DNA of 64,000 bases from Paraburkholderia oxyphila NBRC 105797 (GTDB taxonomy: Bacteria > Pseudomonadota > Gammaproteobacteria > Burkholderiales > Burkholderiaceae). Where the stretch lies: contig NZ_BAYD01000002.1 of assembly GCF_000685075.1 (NCBI RefSeq), positions 1 through 64,000 on the forward strand. Direction: 5' to 3'. The notes beneath the pieces were generated by a model. The model worked only from the letters and a program-made list of their open reading frames with translations, was not told the origin of the DNA and made no database searches. Position 1 is the stretch's first letter; every line of letters starts with the position of its first letter. Below are positions 55,531-64,000 of the stretch, piece after piece. A program made the position numbers and the translations under genes.

Positions 55531-57032
55531 CGTTTGAGACCGTCGCGCGCACCGAAGCCGCGCAGCACGTGAAGGGCAGGGCCGCGCGACCCATGCGTTG
55601 TTTCGCGTTGCTCGCACGCCATGCGGGCGCCGGGATCGTCGCGGCACTCGGCGTGACGATCGCGCCCGCGGCGCAGGCGGCCGGCGTGGACGGCGCGACG
55701 CTTTCCGCGACCTGGGGCCTCCCATTCGCAGGCATGCTGCTGTCGATCGCGCTCTTTCCGATGTTCGCGGCCACGTTCTGGCATTACCACTTCGGCAAGA
55801 TCTCGGCGGCCTGGGCGCTCGCGTTCCTGCTGCCGTTCGCGGCGACGCACGGGTTTGCGGCCACCTGGCCGCTGTTCCTGCATGCGCTCGTCGACGAGTA
55901 CGTGCCGTTCATCGTTTTGCTCGGCGCGCTCTATACGATATCGGGCGGCATCTGCGTGTACGGCAATCTGCGCGGCTCGCCGCGCACGAACACGGCGATT
56001 CTCGCGCTCGGCACCGCGCTCGCGAGCGTGATGGGCACAACCGGCGCCGCGATGCTGCTGATCCGGCCGCTCTTGCGCGCGAACGACAACCGGCGCCACA
56101 ACGTCCACGTCGTGGTGTTCTTCATCTTTCTCGCCGCCAATGCGGGCGGCTCGCTCACGCCGCTCGGCGATCCGCCGCTTTTCCTCGGCTTTCTCAACGG
56201 CGTGGGTTTCTTCTGGACTACGCAGCATCTCGCGCTGCCGATGCTGTTCGTTTGCGGCGTGCTGCTCGCCGTGTTCTGGCTGCTCGATTCGTGGTACTTC
56301 CGCCGTTCGGGCGAAGTGCGCGCGGCGATTCTCGATCCGACGCCCGATTTGCCGTCGCTTCACGTGGGCGGCAAGTTCAACTTCGTGCTGCTGGGGCTCG
56401 CGATCGCGCTCGTGCTGATGAGCGGCGTCTGGAAGCCCGATATCGGCATCGCGTTGCCGGGCACCCGCATCGAGTTGCAGAATCTCGTGCGCGATGTGGG
56501 GCTTGTCGCGTTGTCGGTCGTATCGCTCGTCTTCGCGTCGCGCAAGGCGCGCGCGGACAACGGCTTCGACTGGGCGCCCATCGCCGAGGTCGCGAAGCTG
56601 TTCGCAGGCATCTTCGTGACGATCACGCCCGTCATAGCGATGCTGCGCGCGGGCGAGGCGGGCGCCTTCGCGCAGTTGATCCAGTTCGTAAACGACGCGC
56701 CGGGGCGCCCCAACGAGGTGCTGTACTTCTGGGCGACGGGCGTCCTCTCGTCGTTCCTCGACAACGCGCCCACCTATCTCGTGTTCTTCAATCTCGCGGG
56801 CGGCGACGCGCAATCGCTGATGACGAGCGGTGCGAAAACGCTCGCGGCGATCTCGGCCGGTGCCGTCTGGATGGGCGCGATGACCTATATCGGCAACGCG
56901 CCGAACTTCATGGTGAAGGCGATCGCGCAGCAGCGCGGCGTGCGCATGCCGGGCTTCTTCGGCTATCTTGGCTGGTCCTGCGTGGTGTTGCTGCCGGTGT
57001 TCGCCGTGGCGACCTGGCTCTTTTTCGTCTAG
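55527..57032 (+). CDS. NhaD-like sodium:proton antiporter
   Basis: A 501-residue membrane protein with about twelve helices of the NhaD / ion transporter type. Motifs are GTTGAAMLLIRPLLRANDNR, FLAANAGGSLTPLGDPPLFL and the C-terminal FLDNAPTYLVFFNLAGGD. ATG 55527 overlaps the LUD gene's stop by four bases; a second ATG 22 codons on (MRCFALLARH) may be the true start since the signal-like helix begins there. It would exchange Na+ for H+. Confidence 0.88.
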   Translation: MTFETVARTEAAQHVKGRAARPMRCFALLARHAGAGIVAALGVTIAPAAQAAGVDGATLSATWGLPFAGMLLSIALFPMFAATFWHYHFGKISAAWALAFLLPFAATHGFAATWPLFLHALVDEYVPFIVLLGALYTISGGICVYGNLRGSPRTNTAILALGTALASVMGTTGAAMLLIRPLLRANDNRRHNVHVVVFFIFLAANAGGSLTPLGDPPLFLGFLNGVGFFWTTQHLALPMLFVCGVLLAVFWLLDSWYFRRSGEVRAAILDPTPDLPSLHVGGKFNFVLLGLAIALVLMSGVWKPDIGIALPGTRIELQNLVRDVGLVALSVVSLVFASRKARADNGFDWAPIAEVAKLFAGIFVTITPVIAMLRAGEAGAFAQLIQFVNDAPGRPNEVLYFWATGVLSSFLDNAPTYLVFFNLAGGDAQSLMTSGAKTLAAISAGAVWMGAMTYIGNAPNFMVKAIAQQRGVRMPGFFGYLGWSCVVLLPVFAVATWLFFV

Positions 57033-57229
57033 CCCGCCCGGCTCGCCTGGCTCATCTAGCCGGCGGGTTTAGCCGCCGTCCGTGGCCCGATTCGCGGCCG
57101 AATGCACCTCAGCCGTCCGGCAGGCTTCCGCTGGCGCCCCTTCGCGCGGGACAATGGCGGACAGCCGCACGCGGCCGACCCGGTCAAAGCAAAGCAAGCG
57201 GATCAACTTCTGAAGTGTGGAGAGCAACG

Positions 57230-58219
57230 ATGCAAAAGATTCTCGTGGCGCGCCCGATCTTTCCCGACGTGATCGATCGTCTCAAGCAGTATTTCGACGT
57301 CGACTGGAACAATGGCGAGACGTTGTCCGCCGACGCCCTCAAGGCGCGCCTCGCCGACAAGGACGGCGCGCTCACCATGGGCGAGCCGATCGACGCAGCG
57401 GTGCTGGCCGCGGCGCCGCGCCTGCGCGTGGTCTCGAACATGGCGGTGGGCTACAACAACTTCGACATGGCGGCCTTCAACGCCGCCAATGTTCTGGGCA
57501 CCAATACGCCCGACGTGCTCAACGAAACCACGGCCGACTTCGGCTGGGCGCTGATGATGGCGGCCGCGCGCCGCGTGGCCGAGTCGGAGCATTTCCTGCG
57601 CGCGGGCAAGTGGCAGAAGTGGTCCTTCGACATGTTCATGGGCACAGACGTACACGGCTCGACGCTCGGCGTGGTCGGCATGGGCCGCATCGGCCAGGCG
57701 CTCGCGCGCCGCGCGCGCGGCTTCAACATGCGCGTGATCTATCACAACCGCTCGCGCGTCGCGCCCGAGATCGAGGCCGAGCTGAACGCCGAGTACCGCA
57801 CGAAAGAGGCGCTCCTCAAGGAGGCCGATCACGTCGTGCTCGTGCTGCCGTATGTGCCGGCGAACCACCACACGATCGGCGCGGCCGAGCTCGCGCTGAT
57901 GAAGCCCACGGCCACGCTCACGAACATCGCGCGCGGCGGCATCGTCGACGACGCGGCGCTGGCCGAGGCGCTGCGCACGCGCCAGATCGCCGCCGCGGGC
58001 CTCGACGTGTTCGAAGGCGAGCCGAGCGTGCACCCGGCACTGCTCACGGTCGACAACGTGGTGCTCACGCCGCACATCGCGAGCGCGAGCGAGGGCACGC
58101 GCCGCGCGATGGCGAACCTGGCCGCCGACAATCTGATCGCCGCGCTGGGCGAGGGCCCGCGCGCGGGCCAGCCGCCCAATCCGGTCAATCCCGACGTGAT
58201 GGGGAAAGCGCGTTCATGA
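57230..58219 (+). CDS. 2-hydroxyacid dehydrogenase (D-isomer family)
   Basis: A 329-residue NAD(P)-dependent enzyme of the glyoxylate/gluconate-2-dehydrogenase group. It has VVSNMAVGYNNFDMAAFNAA, GVVGMGRIGQALARRARGFN (nucleotide-binding), NIARGGIVDDAAL (the catalytic Arg), and LDVFEGEPSVHPAL and LTPHIASAS (catalytic Glu and His). It has GGAG before the start and overlaps rmuC by four bases. Confidence 0.93.
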   Translation: MQKILVARPIFPDVIDRLKQYFDVDWNNGETLSADALKARLADKDGALTMGEPIDAAVLAAAPRLRVVSNMAVGYNNFDMAAFNAANVLGTNTPDVLNETTADFGWALMMAAARRVAESEHFLRAGKWQKWSFDMFMGTDVHGSTLGVVGMGRIGQALARRARGFNMRVIYHNRSRVAPEIEAELNAEYRTKEALLKEADHVVLVLPYVPANHHTIGAAELALMKPTATLTNIARGGIVDDAALAEALRTRQIAAAGLDVFEGEPSVHPALLTVDNVVLTPHIASASEGTRRAMANLAADNLIAALGEGPRAGQPPNPVNPDVMGKARS

Positions 58220-59745
58220 GCGCCATGCCGTTGATGGCGGTTGCGACGCTCGTGCTCGCGCTCGCGCTGCTATGTGCGATCGTGGCGTTGATGCGCGCGC
58301 GCCGTGGCGCGCATGACGACGAGCGCGCCGAAGCCACGCTCGACGCGCTCGACCAGTTGAGCGACCGCATCGCGGGTTCGACCGACACGCAGGCGCGCGC
58401 GGCCGAGCGCATCGAACGCGAGCTGCGCAACGAGATCGCGCGCACCGCGCAGGCCTCGCGCAGCGAATTCGGCGGCGGCTTCACACAGGTGCAGCAGGCG
58501 CTCGCCGCGCACCTCACGAGCATTGCGACCGTGCAGAGCGGCCAGCTCGACAGCTTCGCGCAGCAGCTCGCGAAGCTCACCGGGAGCAACGCGCAGCAGC
58601 TCGACGCCGTGCGCCAGAGCCAGCAGTTGCAGGCGCAACAGGCACGCGACGAGCAAGGCCAGGCGCTGCGCCATTTCGGCAACGTGCTCGGCCAGCAGCT
58701 CGTGCAGCTGACCGAGGCGAACGACCGCCGCCTGGCCGAGGTGCGCGCGACGCTGGAGCAGCGCCTGAAGGACATCGAAGCGAACAATGCGGCGAAGCTC
58801 GAAGAGATGCGCCGCACCGTCGACGAGAAGCTGCACGCGACGCTCGAGCAGCGTCTGGGCGAATCGTTCAAGCTCGTCTCCGACCGGCTCGAGCAGGTGC
58901 ATCGTGGGCTGGGCGAGATGCAGACGCTCGCGGCTGGCGTCGGCGACCTGAAAAAGGTGCTGACGAACGTGAAGACGCGCGGCACGTGGGGCGAGGTGCA
59001 GCTCGAAGCGCTGCTCGAGCAGATGCTCACGCCCGACCAGTACGCGAAGAACGTGGCGACAGTGCCCGGCAGCAGCGAGCGCGTGGAGTTTGCGATCCGG
59101 CTGCCGGGGCGCGGGCTGCAGGGCGGCGGTTCCGCTTCCTCCGCCTCCGATAGCGCGCCGGTCTGGCTGCCCGTCGACGCCAAGTTTCCGCGCGAGGACT
59201 ACGAGCGGCTCATCGACGCGCAGGAGCGTGCCGACGCCGCCGGCATCGAGGAGGCGGGCCGTGCGCTCGAGGCCCGCGTGCGCGCCGAGGCGCGCACCAT
59301 CGCCGAAAAATACGTCGCGCCGCCGCACACGACCGACTTCGCGCTGCTGTTCCTGCCCACCGAAGGGCTCTATGCCGAGATCCTGCGCCGGCCAGGCCTC
59401 ACCGACGTCTTGCAGCGAGATTACCGCGTGAGCGTCGCGGGCCCGACCACGCTGACGGCGCTGCTCAACAGCCTGCAGATGGGTTTTCGCACGCTCGCCA
59501 TCGAGAAGCGTTCGAGCGAGGTCTGGCAGGTGCTCGGCGCGGTGAAGACGGAGTTCGGCAAGTTCGGCGAAGTGCTCGCGCGCACGAAGTCGCAGCTGGA
59601 GACGGTGACGCGCTCGATCGAAGCCGCCGAGGTGCGCACGCGCGCGATGAGCCGCAAGTTGCGCGATGTCGAGGCCTTGCCCGGGGAGGCGGCGTCGAAC
59701 CTGCTCGGCGATGTGCTGCGCAACGCAGAGAACGGCGACGAGTGA
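58216..59745 (+). CDS. rmuC: DNA recombination protein RmuC
   Basis: A 509-residue protein with an N-terminal membrane anchor (MAVATLVLALALLCAIVALM), a long Gln/Glu-rich coiled-coil part (residues about 40-230), and the RmuC domain (KKVLTNVKTRGTWGEVQLEA, VWLPVDAKFPREDYERLIDA and LEVF-type segments). RmuC limits DNA inversions and is placed in the PD-(D/E)XK nuclease-like group. It overlaps the previous gene by four bases. Confidence 0.95.
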   Translation: MSAMPLMAVATLVLALALLCAIVALMRARRGAHDDERAEATLDALDQLSDRIAGSTDTQARAAERIERELRNEIARTAQASRSEFGGGFTQVQQALAAHLTSIATVQSGQLDSFAQQLAKLTGSNAQQLDAVRQSQQLQAQQARDEQGQALRHFGNVLGQQLVQLTEANDRRLAEVRATLEQRLKDIEANNAAKLEEMRRTVDEKLHATLEQRLGESFKLVSDRLEQVHRGLGEMQTLAAGVGDLKKVLTNVKTRGTWGEVQLEALLEQMLTPDQYAKNVATVPGSSERVEFAIRLPGRGLQGGGSASSASDSAPVWLPVDAKFPREDYERLIDAQERADAAGIEEAGRALEARVRAEARTIAEKYVAPPHTTDFALLFLPTEGLYAEILRRPGLTDVLQRDYRVSVAGPTTLTALLNSLQMGFRTLAIEKRSSEVWQVLGAVKTEFGKFGEVLARTKSQLETVTRSIEAAEVRTRAMSRKLRDVEALPGEAASNLLGDVLRNAENGDE

Positions 59746-59783
59746 TCCACGCGCAGCGCGATTGCGCGCATTGAGTTGGACAC

Positions 59784-59828
59784 AAAAAAACGGGCCGTTC
59801 GCAGCAAACTGCGGACGGCCCGTTTTTC
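59784..59828. terminator. Bidirectional terminator after rmuC
   Basis: A long stem of complementary arms (acgggccgt/acggcccgt plus an inner cgcag/ctgcg) with a 4-base loop, flanked by A and T runs. It serves rmuC (plus) and the GNAT gene (minus). Confidence 0.9.
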
Positions 59829-59841
59829 TTGTCGCAGGGGC

Positions 59842-60339
59842 TTAGCTCGCAACCCGCTCGGCCGGTGCCGCAAGCTGGTCGAGCGCGTCGCCCGTCACGC
59901 GCACCACACGCCAGTCAGGCAGGACGGTCGCGCCCATCTTCTCGTAGAAGCGGATGGCCGGCTCGTTCCAGTCGAGCACGGTCCACTCGAAGCGGCCGCA
60001 CTGGCGCTCAACGGCGATGGCCGCGAGCGCGCGCAGCATGGCCGTGCCGAGTCCGGTGCCGCGCTGCGACGGCTGCACGTAGAGATCTTCGAGATAGAGC
60101 CCGCGGCGTCCGAGGAAGGTCGAGTAGTTGTGGAAGAACAGCGCGTAGCCGACGATGCGGCCTGCCTCTTCAGCCACCAGCGCCTCGGCCGACGGACGCG
60201 CGCCGAAGAGCGCGTCGGCGAGCCCCTCGGGCGTGCCGGTGAAGAGGTGCGTGAGCTTTTCGAATTCGGCGAGCTCGTACATCAGCGCGTGCATGGCGCT
60301 CACATCGGCGGGCGTGGCCGCGCGGATCGTGGCGCTCAT
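59842..60339 (-). CDS. GNAT-family N-acetyltransferase
   Basis: A 165-residue acetyltransferase (TIRAATPADVSAMHALMYEL, LYLEDLYVQPSQRGTGLGTA with the acetyl-CoA loop QRGTGLG, and WNEPAIRFYEKMGA). It resembles the diamine acetyltransferase-like group. ATG 60339 is chosen where the domain begins; its first base overlaps the upstream gene's stop. Confidence 0.93.
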   Translation of the reverse strand: MSATIRAATPADVSAMHALMYELAEFEKLTHLFTGTPEGLADALFGARPSAEALVAEEAGRIVGYALFFHNYSTFLGRRGLYLEDLYVQPSQRGTGLGTAMLRALAAIAVERQCGRFEWTVLDWNEPAIRFYEKMGATVLPDWRVVRVTGDALDQLAAPAERVAS

Positions 60340-60614
60340 CACGCTTCCTCCGGGACATCGGAGAGATGGATCTCGATGCCGCCGAAGCGCGAGGCGACCC
60401 AGTTGTACAGATGGCAGGCGATCCACAGCAGCACGAAGCCGACGATCGCATTGAGGATCAGCGCGCTGAATACGGTGCCGAGCTCGAAGGTGCCGTAGCG
60501 GAAGAACGCGACCACCGCGACGAGCAGCACGACCGGCACGCTGAAGGTCAGGTACACGAGGATGAGGGCCTTCGCAGTCTGCCCGGCGGCGATAAACGAG
60601 ATCTGTTTTTTCAT
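60339..60614 (-). CDS. Small membrane protein, unknown
   Basis: A 91-residue protein with two membrane helices (ALILVYLTFSVPVVLLVAVV, then VFSALILNAIVGFVLLWIAC) and a C-terminal soluble tail (NWVASRFGGIEIHLSDVPEE). ATG 60614 is chosen since the basic N terminus (MKKQISFIAAG) starts there. It is translationally coupled to the GNAT gene. No function recognised. Confidence 0.78.
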   Translation of the reverse strand: MKKQISFIAAGQTAKALILVYLTFSVPVVLLVAVVAFFRYGTFELGTVFSALILNAIVGFVLLWIACHLYNWVASRFGGIEIHLSDVPEEA

Positions 60615-60699
60615 GTGAGTCGGTCCGTAGGTCGATGGGACGTCGCTGATCGACGTTGAATGATGTTGAACGTTGCGGTGGCTGGCCATGAGCGCCGCA

Positions 60700-62082
60700 C
60701 TAGACGAGACCGTCGAAGAGCATGATGTCGACGGCGTCGCCGGCATCGAGGTCGTTGCTTTCGTGGGCGAGCACGATGAAGCAGTTCGCCTCGCTCATCG
60801 TGCTGAGCGCGCCGGAGCTTTGTGAGCCCGTGGGCGCGACGCGCCACTGGCCCTGCGCATCGCGTTCGGCAATGCCGCGCTGGAATTCGGTGCGGCCAGG
60901 GCGCTTCCTGATGGGCGCGTCGCAGCGCGCCGGAATGAGCGGCACCGGCTGCGGCGTCGCGCCCGACATCGCGATCAGGGCGGGCCGCACGATTTGATAG
61001 AACGCGACCATCGTGGCGACGGGGTTGCCTGGCAATCCGAACAGGAGCGCCGCGCGCCCCACGCCTGGGTGGCCGCCCGACCAGATGCGGCCGAATGCGA
61101 GCGGGCGGCCCGGGCGCATGGCGAGGCCCCAGAACGACACGTCGCCGAGCGTCTGCAGCTGGGTGCGCGTGAAATCGGCTTCGCCGACCGAGACGCCACC
61201 CGAGGTCAACACGACGTCGGCGCTTTCGGCGGCTGCCTTGAGCGTGGCGGCCAGCGATTCGGGGTCGTCGCGCACCACGCCGAGGTCGATCGGCTCGACG
61301 TTCAGGCGCTGGAGCATCGCGCCAAGCGTGTAGCGATTGCTGTCGTAAATGCAGCCGGCGTCGAGCGGCTCGCCGGGCGAGCGCAGTTCGTCGCCGGTCG
61401 AGAAGTACGCCACGCGCAGGCGCCGCCGCACGGCCACGTCGACGATGCCGAGCGAGGCCAGCAAGCCGATGTCGCTCGCGCGCAGCACGCGGCCCGCGCG
61501 CAGCGCCGCGTTGCCGCGCGCGAGGTCTTCGCCCTTGCGGCGGCGGTTCGCGCCGGGCGTCACGGCGTCGGCGCGGAATGTAATCGATTCGGTGAGCGCT
61601 TCATTGACCACTTCGGTGAGCGACTCGGCCGCGGCGGCTTCTCCCGCCGTGCTCCCGCTGCGCTCCACGCGCTCCTGCGGGACGACGGTGTCGCAGCCGG
61701 CGGGCATCGGCGCCCCGGTCATGATGCGCACGCACGCGCGCGGCGCGATGGCGCCCGTGTACGGATGGCCGGCGAATGCCTTGCCGGCCACGTCCAGCGT
61801 GAGCGACGCGTCACTGGGTGCGGCATCGTGTAACAGCAGCGACGCGCCGTCGAACGCATAGCCATCCATGGCCGAGTTGTCGTGCGCGGGGACGTCGATC
61901 GGCGAGATCACGTCCGAGGCGAGCACGCGAGCGAGCGCATCGCGCAACGGCACGCGCTCGCTTTGCACAAGCGGCGTCACCCACTGGAGCACGATGGCCT
62001 GGGCGGCGCTGACGGGCAAGGCTTGAGGATCGAACTGGCTAAGGCTTCCTGCGCTACCGGAAATACTGTTAAGCGTGGTCAT
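60700..62082 (-). CDS. moeA: Molybdopterin molybdotransferase
   Basis: MoeA inserts molybdate into adenylated molybdopterin. The 460-residue protein has PAHDNSAMDGYAF, IMTGAPMPAGCDTVVPQE, YFSTGDELRSPGEPL, LTSGGVSVGEADFTRT and GLPGNPVATMVAFY. ATG 62082 is chosen for the family start. It lies downstream of mobA and moaA on the same strand. Confidence 0.97.
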   Translation of the reverse strand: MTTLNSISGSAGSLSQFDPQALPVSAAQAIVLQWVTPLVQSERVPLRDALARVLASDVISPIDVPAHDNSAMDGYAFDGASLLLHDAAPSDASLTLDVAGKAFAGHPYTGAIAPRACVRIMTGAPMPAGCDTVVPQERVERSGSTAGEAAAAESLTEVVNEALTESITFRADAVTPGANRRRKGEDLARGNAALRAGRVLRASDIGLLASLGIVDVAVRRRLRVAYFSTGDELRSPGEPLDAGCIYDSNRYTLGAMLQRLNVEPIDLGVVRDDPESLAATLKAAAESADVVLTSGGVSVGEADFTRTQLQTLGDVSFWGLAMRPGRPLAFGRIWSGGHPGVGRAALLFGLPGNPVATMVAFYQIVRPALIAMSGATPQPVPLIPARCDAPIRKRPGRTEFQRGIAERDAQGQWRVAPTGSQSSGALSTMSEANCFIVLAHESNDLDAGDAVDIMLFDGLV

Positions 62083-62184
62083 GGAGTGGAGAAGCGTCGC
62101 ATCCGCACGATGGGTGCGGCGATCGTCCTGGGGGACGTGCATCAGGCCGGTGGCGGGCGGTGGCGGTCAAGCCGGTGGCGCTCG

Positions 62185-62820
62185 TCAGGCACGGTCGAGG
62201 TCGGCAAGTTCCTGTAAGGAATTGACATTGTAAAACGCACGCTCGTCGGCAAAGGCCACTTCGGCCGCCGTGTGGCGCGCGTACCACGCACGCACCTTGC
62301 GCTCGCCCGCGTCCAGAAACGCCGCGAGGTCGTTGGCGAGCGAGGTGTGGACGAGCGCGAAGACGGGGTGCAGGCTGACTTCGCCGGCCGCGTTCGCCGT
62401 CGTTGCCGTGGCGATCAGCGTGTCTTGCGCGCGTGCCGCTTCGGCCAGCCTCGCGCCAAGGTCGGCAGGCAGCCACGGCGAATCGCAGGGCGCGCTCAGC
62501 AGCCATTCGGTGCGGGCCGCACGCAGGCCGGCAAGCAGTCCCGCGAGCGGGCCGGGGTAGTCGGGCAGCGTATCGGCGATCACCTGCGCCTGCCACGGTG
62601 CGCCGAGTTCGGCATAGACATCGCGGTTGCGGTTCGCGCTGATGGCGAGGGCGCCCACCTGAGGCGCCAGGCGCGCCAGCACGTGCGCGGCGAGTGGCTT
62701 GCCGTGCAGGCGCTGCAGGCCTTTGTCGACGCCGCCCATGCGCTGGCCGCGGCCGCCCGCGAGCACGAGGCCGGTGAGTGCGGCGGCGGGGATGGCGGGG
62801 GCAGGCGAGGTCGCGGGCAT
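62185..62820 (-). CDS. mobA: Molybdenum cofactor guanylyltransferase
   Basis: MobA attaches GMP to molybdopterin to form the bis-MGD cofactor. The 211-residue protein has VLAGGRGQRMGGVDKGLQRL (nucleotide-binding) and LLSAPCDSPWLPADLGARL. ATG 62820 is chosen because the family begins there. It starts 7 bases after the moaA stop, so the genes are co-transcribed. Confidence 0.95.
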   Translation of the reverse strand: MPATSPAPAIPAAALTGLVLAGGRGQRMGGVDKGLQRLHGKPLAAHVLARLAPQVGALAISANRNRDVYAELGAPWQAQVIADTLPDYPGPLAGLLAGLRAARTEWLLSAPCDSPWLPADLGARLAEAARAQDTLIATATTANAAGEVSLHPVFALVHTSLANDLAAFLDAGERKVRAWYARHTAAEVAFADERAFYNVNSLQELADLDRA

Positions 62821-62827
62821 CGGCGTA

Positions 62828-63940
62828 TCAGCCGCCGATATAGGACATTTCGATGCGGCGCTCTTCGCCCACAGCCGGGGCGGCCTCGCTGCCGCGCAAC
62901 TGCGAATAGCGGTCGGCGCGCTGCTCCCAGATCTGCGCGATCGCGGCCGAGATGGCGGCGTCGCTCGCCTCGCCGCGCAGCAACGCGCGCAGGTCGTAGC
63001 CCATCGTGGCGAACAGGCACAGATACAGCTTGCCTTCGGTTGAGAGGCGCGCGCGCGTACAGTCGCCACAGAATGCGCGCGTGACGCTCGAAATCACGCC
63101 GATTTCGCCGGCGCCGTCTGCGTAGCCCCAGCGCTGCGCCGTTTCGGCCGCGTTGTGCGCTTCGAGCGGAACGAGCGGGAAGTGCTCGGCGATGCGTGCG
63201 ACCACGTCGGCCGACGGCAACACTTCGGTCATGTTCCAGCCGTTCGAGGTGCCCACGTCCATGTACTCGATAAAGCGCAAGGTCACGCCCGAGCCGCGGA
63301 AGTGGCGCGCGAGCGGCACGATCTCGCTGTCGTTGGTGCCGCGCTTGACGACCATGTTGACCTTGAGCGGCGAGAGCCCCACGGCTTGCGCGACGGCAAT
63401 GCCTTCGAGCACGTCGGCGACCGAGAAGTCGGCGTCGTTCATGCGGCGAAAGAGGGCGTCGTCGAGCGCGTCGAGGCTCACCGTGACGCGCGTGAGGCCT
63501 GCGTCGCGCAATGCGCGCGCCTTGCGCGCGAGCAGCGAGCCATTGGTCGTGAGCGTGAGGTCGAGCGGCTCGCCCGCTGGCGTGCGCAGCTTCGCGAGAC
63601 GCTCGATCAGGAATTCGATGTTCTTGCGCAGGAGCGGTTCGCCCCCGGTCAGGCGAATCTTGGTGACGCCATGCGCGACGAAAAGGCGCGCAAGACGTTC
63701 GATTTCTTCGAGCGAGAGCAGTGCGGAATGCGGCAGGAACGGGTAGTCCTTGTCGAAAACCGCGCGCGGCATGCAGTAGACGCAGCGGAAGTTGCAGCGG
63801 TCCGTCACCGAGATGCGCAGGTCGTGCAGCGGTCGCGCGAGGGTGTCGAACAGTTCGCCGGACGGCGAGCGCACGGCCTCAACGGCCGGGCTGGGCGGCA
63901 GCGAACGGACGTCGGCAACAGGGATGATGCGTCGGGACAT
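62828..63940 (-). CDS. moaA: GTP 3',8-cyclase MoaA
   Basis: MoaA begins molybdenum cofactor synthesis by rearranging GTP. The 370-residue radical-SAM enzyme has CNFRCVYC (Cys at about 49, 53 and 56) for the first 4Fe-4S cluster, [16 protein letters not shown], and the second cluster motif [18 protein letters not shown]. It ends in the usual Gly-Gly (SYIGG), needed for activity. It is the first gene of moaA-mobA-moeA. Confidence 0.98.
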   Translation of the reverse strand: MSRRIIPVADVRSLPPSPAVEAVRSPSGELFDTLARPLHDLRISVTDRCNFRCVYCMPRAVFDKDYPFLPHSALLSLEEIERLARLFVAHGVTKIRLTGGEPLLRKNIEFLIERLAKLRTPAGEPLDLTLTTNGSLLARKARALRDAGLTRVTVSLDALDDALFRRMNDADFSVADVLEGIAVAQAVGLSPLKVNMVVKRGTNDSEIVPLARHFRGSGVTLRFIEYMDVGTSNGWNMTEVLPSADVVARIAEHFPLVPLEAHNAAETAQRWGYADGAGEIGVISSVTRAFCGDCTRARLSTEGKLYLCLFATMGYDLRALLRGEASDAAISAAIAQIWEQRADRYSQLRGSEAAPAVGEERRIEMSYIGG

Positions 63941-64000
63941 GGTGGGCTCGTACTCGCGATAGCTCGATTTTAGCCCAACCGCGCTTTGCCCATGACCAAT

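Noticed and set aside
57033..57080. Imperfect hairpin after the NhaD-like gene
   Set aside because: Arms differ by an inserted base and there is no T tract.

Overview
The window is high-GC DNA with the gene content and synteny of Burkholderiaceae (Burkholderia / Paraburkholderia / Caballeronia). The rpsP-rimM-trmD-rplS block, the dadA/Lrp pair, the 323-residue thyA, fumC, the mocA-type cofactor genes and many small Burkholderia-type hypothetical proteins all look chromosomal. No prophage, integrase or insertion sequence was seen. Two identical tRNA-Asn genes sit at 52.6-52.8 kb.

Layout. 0-4.8 kb: the 3' part of etfA, a large acyl-CoA dehydrogenase, and dadA divergent from an Lrp/AsnC regulator. 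4.8-8.1 kb: a radical-SAM gene of the PA0069 type under a perfect LexA box, a TM2 membrane protein and a sorbosone-dehydrogenase-like protein. 8.2-12.6 kb: the S16/RimM/TrmD/L19 operon, a CoA pyrophosphatase and a CobD/CbiB-like protein. 12.7-19.6 kb: housekeeping genes (rsgA, an M48 protease, orn, mog, yjgA, pmbA, folA).

19.7-30 kb is the most distinctive region. It is an operon-like run of eight minus-strand genes whose order and features match the Pseudomonas functional-amyloid (Fap) system: two small secreted proteins, a FapB-like repeat protein, a FapC-like amyloid subunit with three GVN-A-G-N-Q-N repeats and a long Ser/Asn/Thr linker, a C39 peptidase (FapD), a FapE-like protein, a FapF-like coiled-coil/beta-barrel porin, and finally a sigma-54 activator. 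A good sigma-54 promoter (-24/-12) lies just before the first gene. A close paralogue of the activator is transcribed divergently on the other side. The cluster sits between folA and thyA.

30.6-53 kb: thyA, a FecR/DUF6600-type protein with a His-Pro-Gln repeat tail, regulators (ArsR-like, GlxA/AraC, AraC), a hotdog thioesterase, fumC, a cardiolipin-synthase-like lipoprotein, transporters (BASS, MATE, AzlCD), an S4 RNA-binding protein, a UvrD-like helicase that also has a LexA-like box, creA, a ParDE-type toxin-antitoxin pair, and the tandem tRNA-Asn genes. 53-64 kb: fdxA, pncB, a LUD protein overlapping an NhaD-like antiporter, a 2-hydroxyacid dehydrogenase overlapping rmuC, a GNAT/membrane-protein pair, and the molybdenum-cofactor genes moeA, mobA and moaA (mog lies apart at 16 kb).

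All calls come from reading translated sequences and motifs; no database search was run. Function assignments for the fap-like genes rest on gene order, repeat pattern and catalytic motifs and are inference, though several lines of evidence agree.
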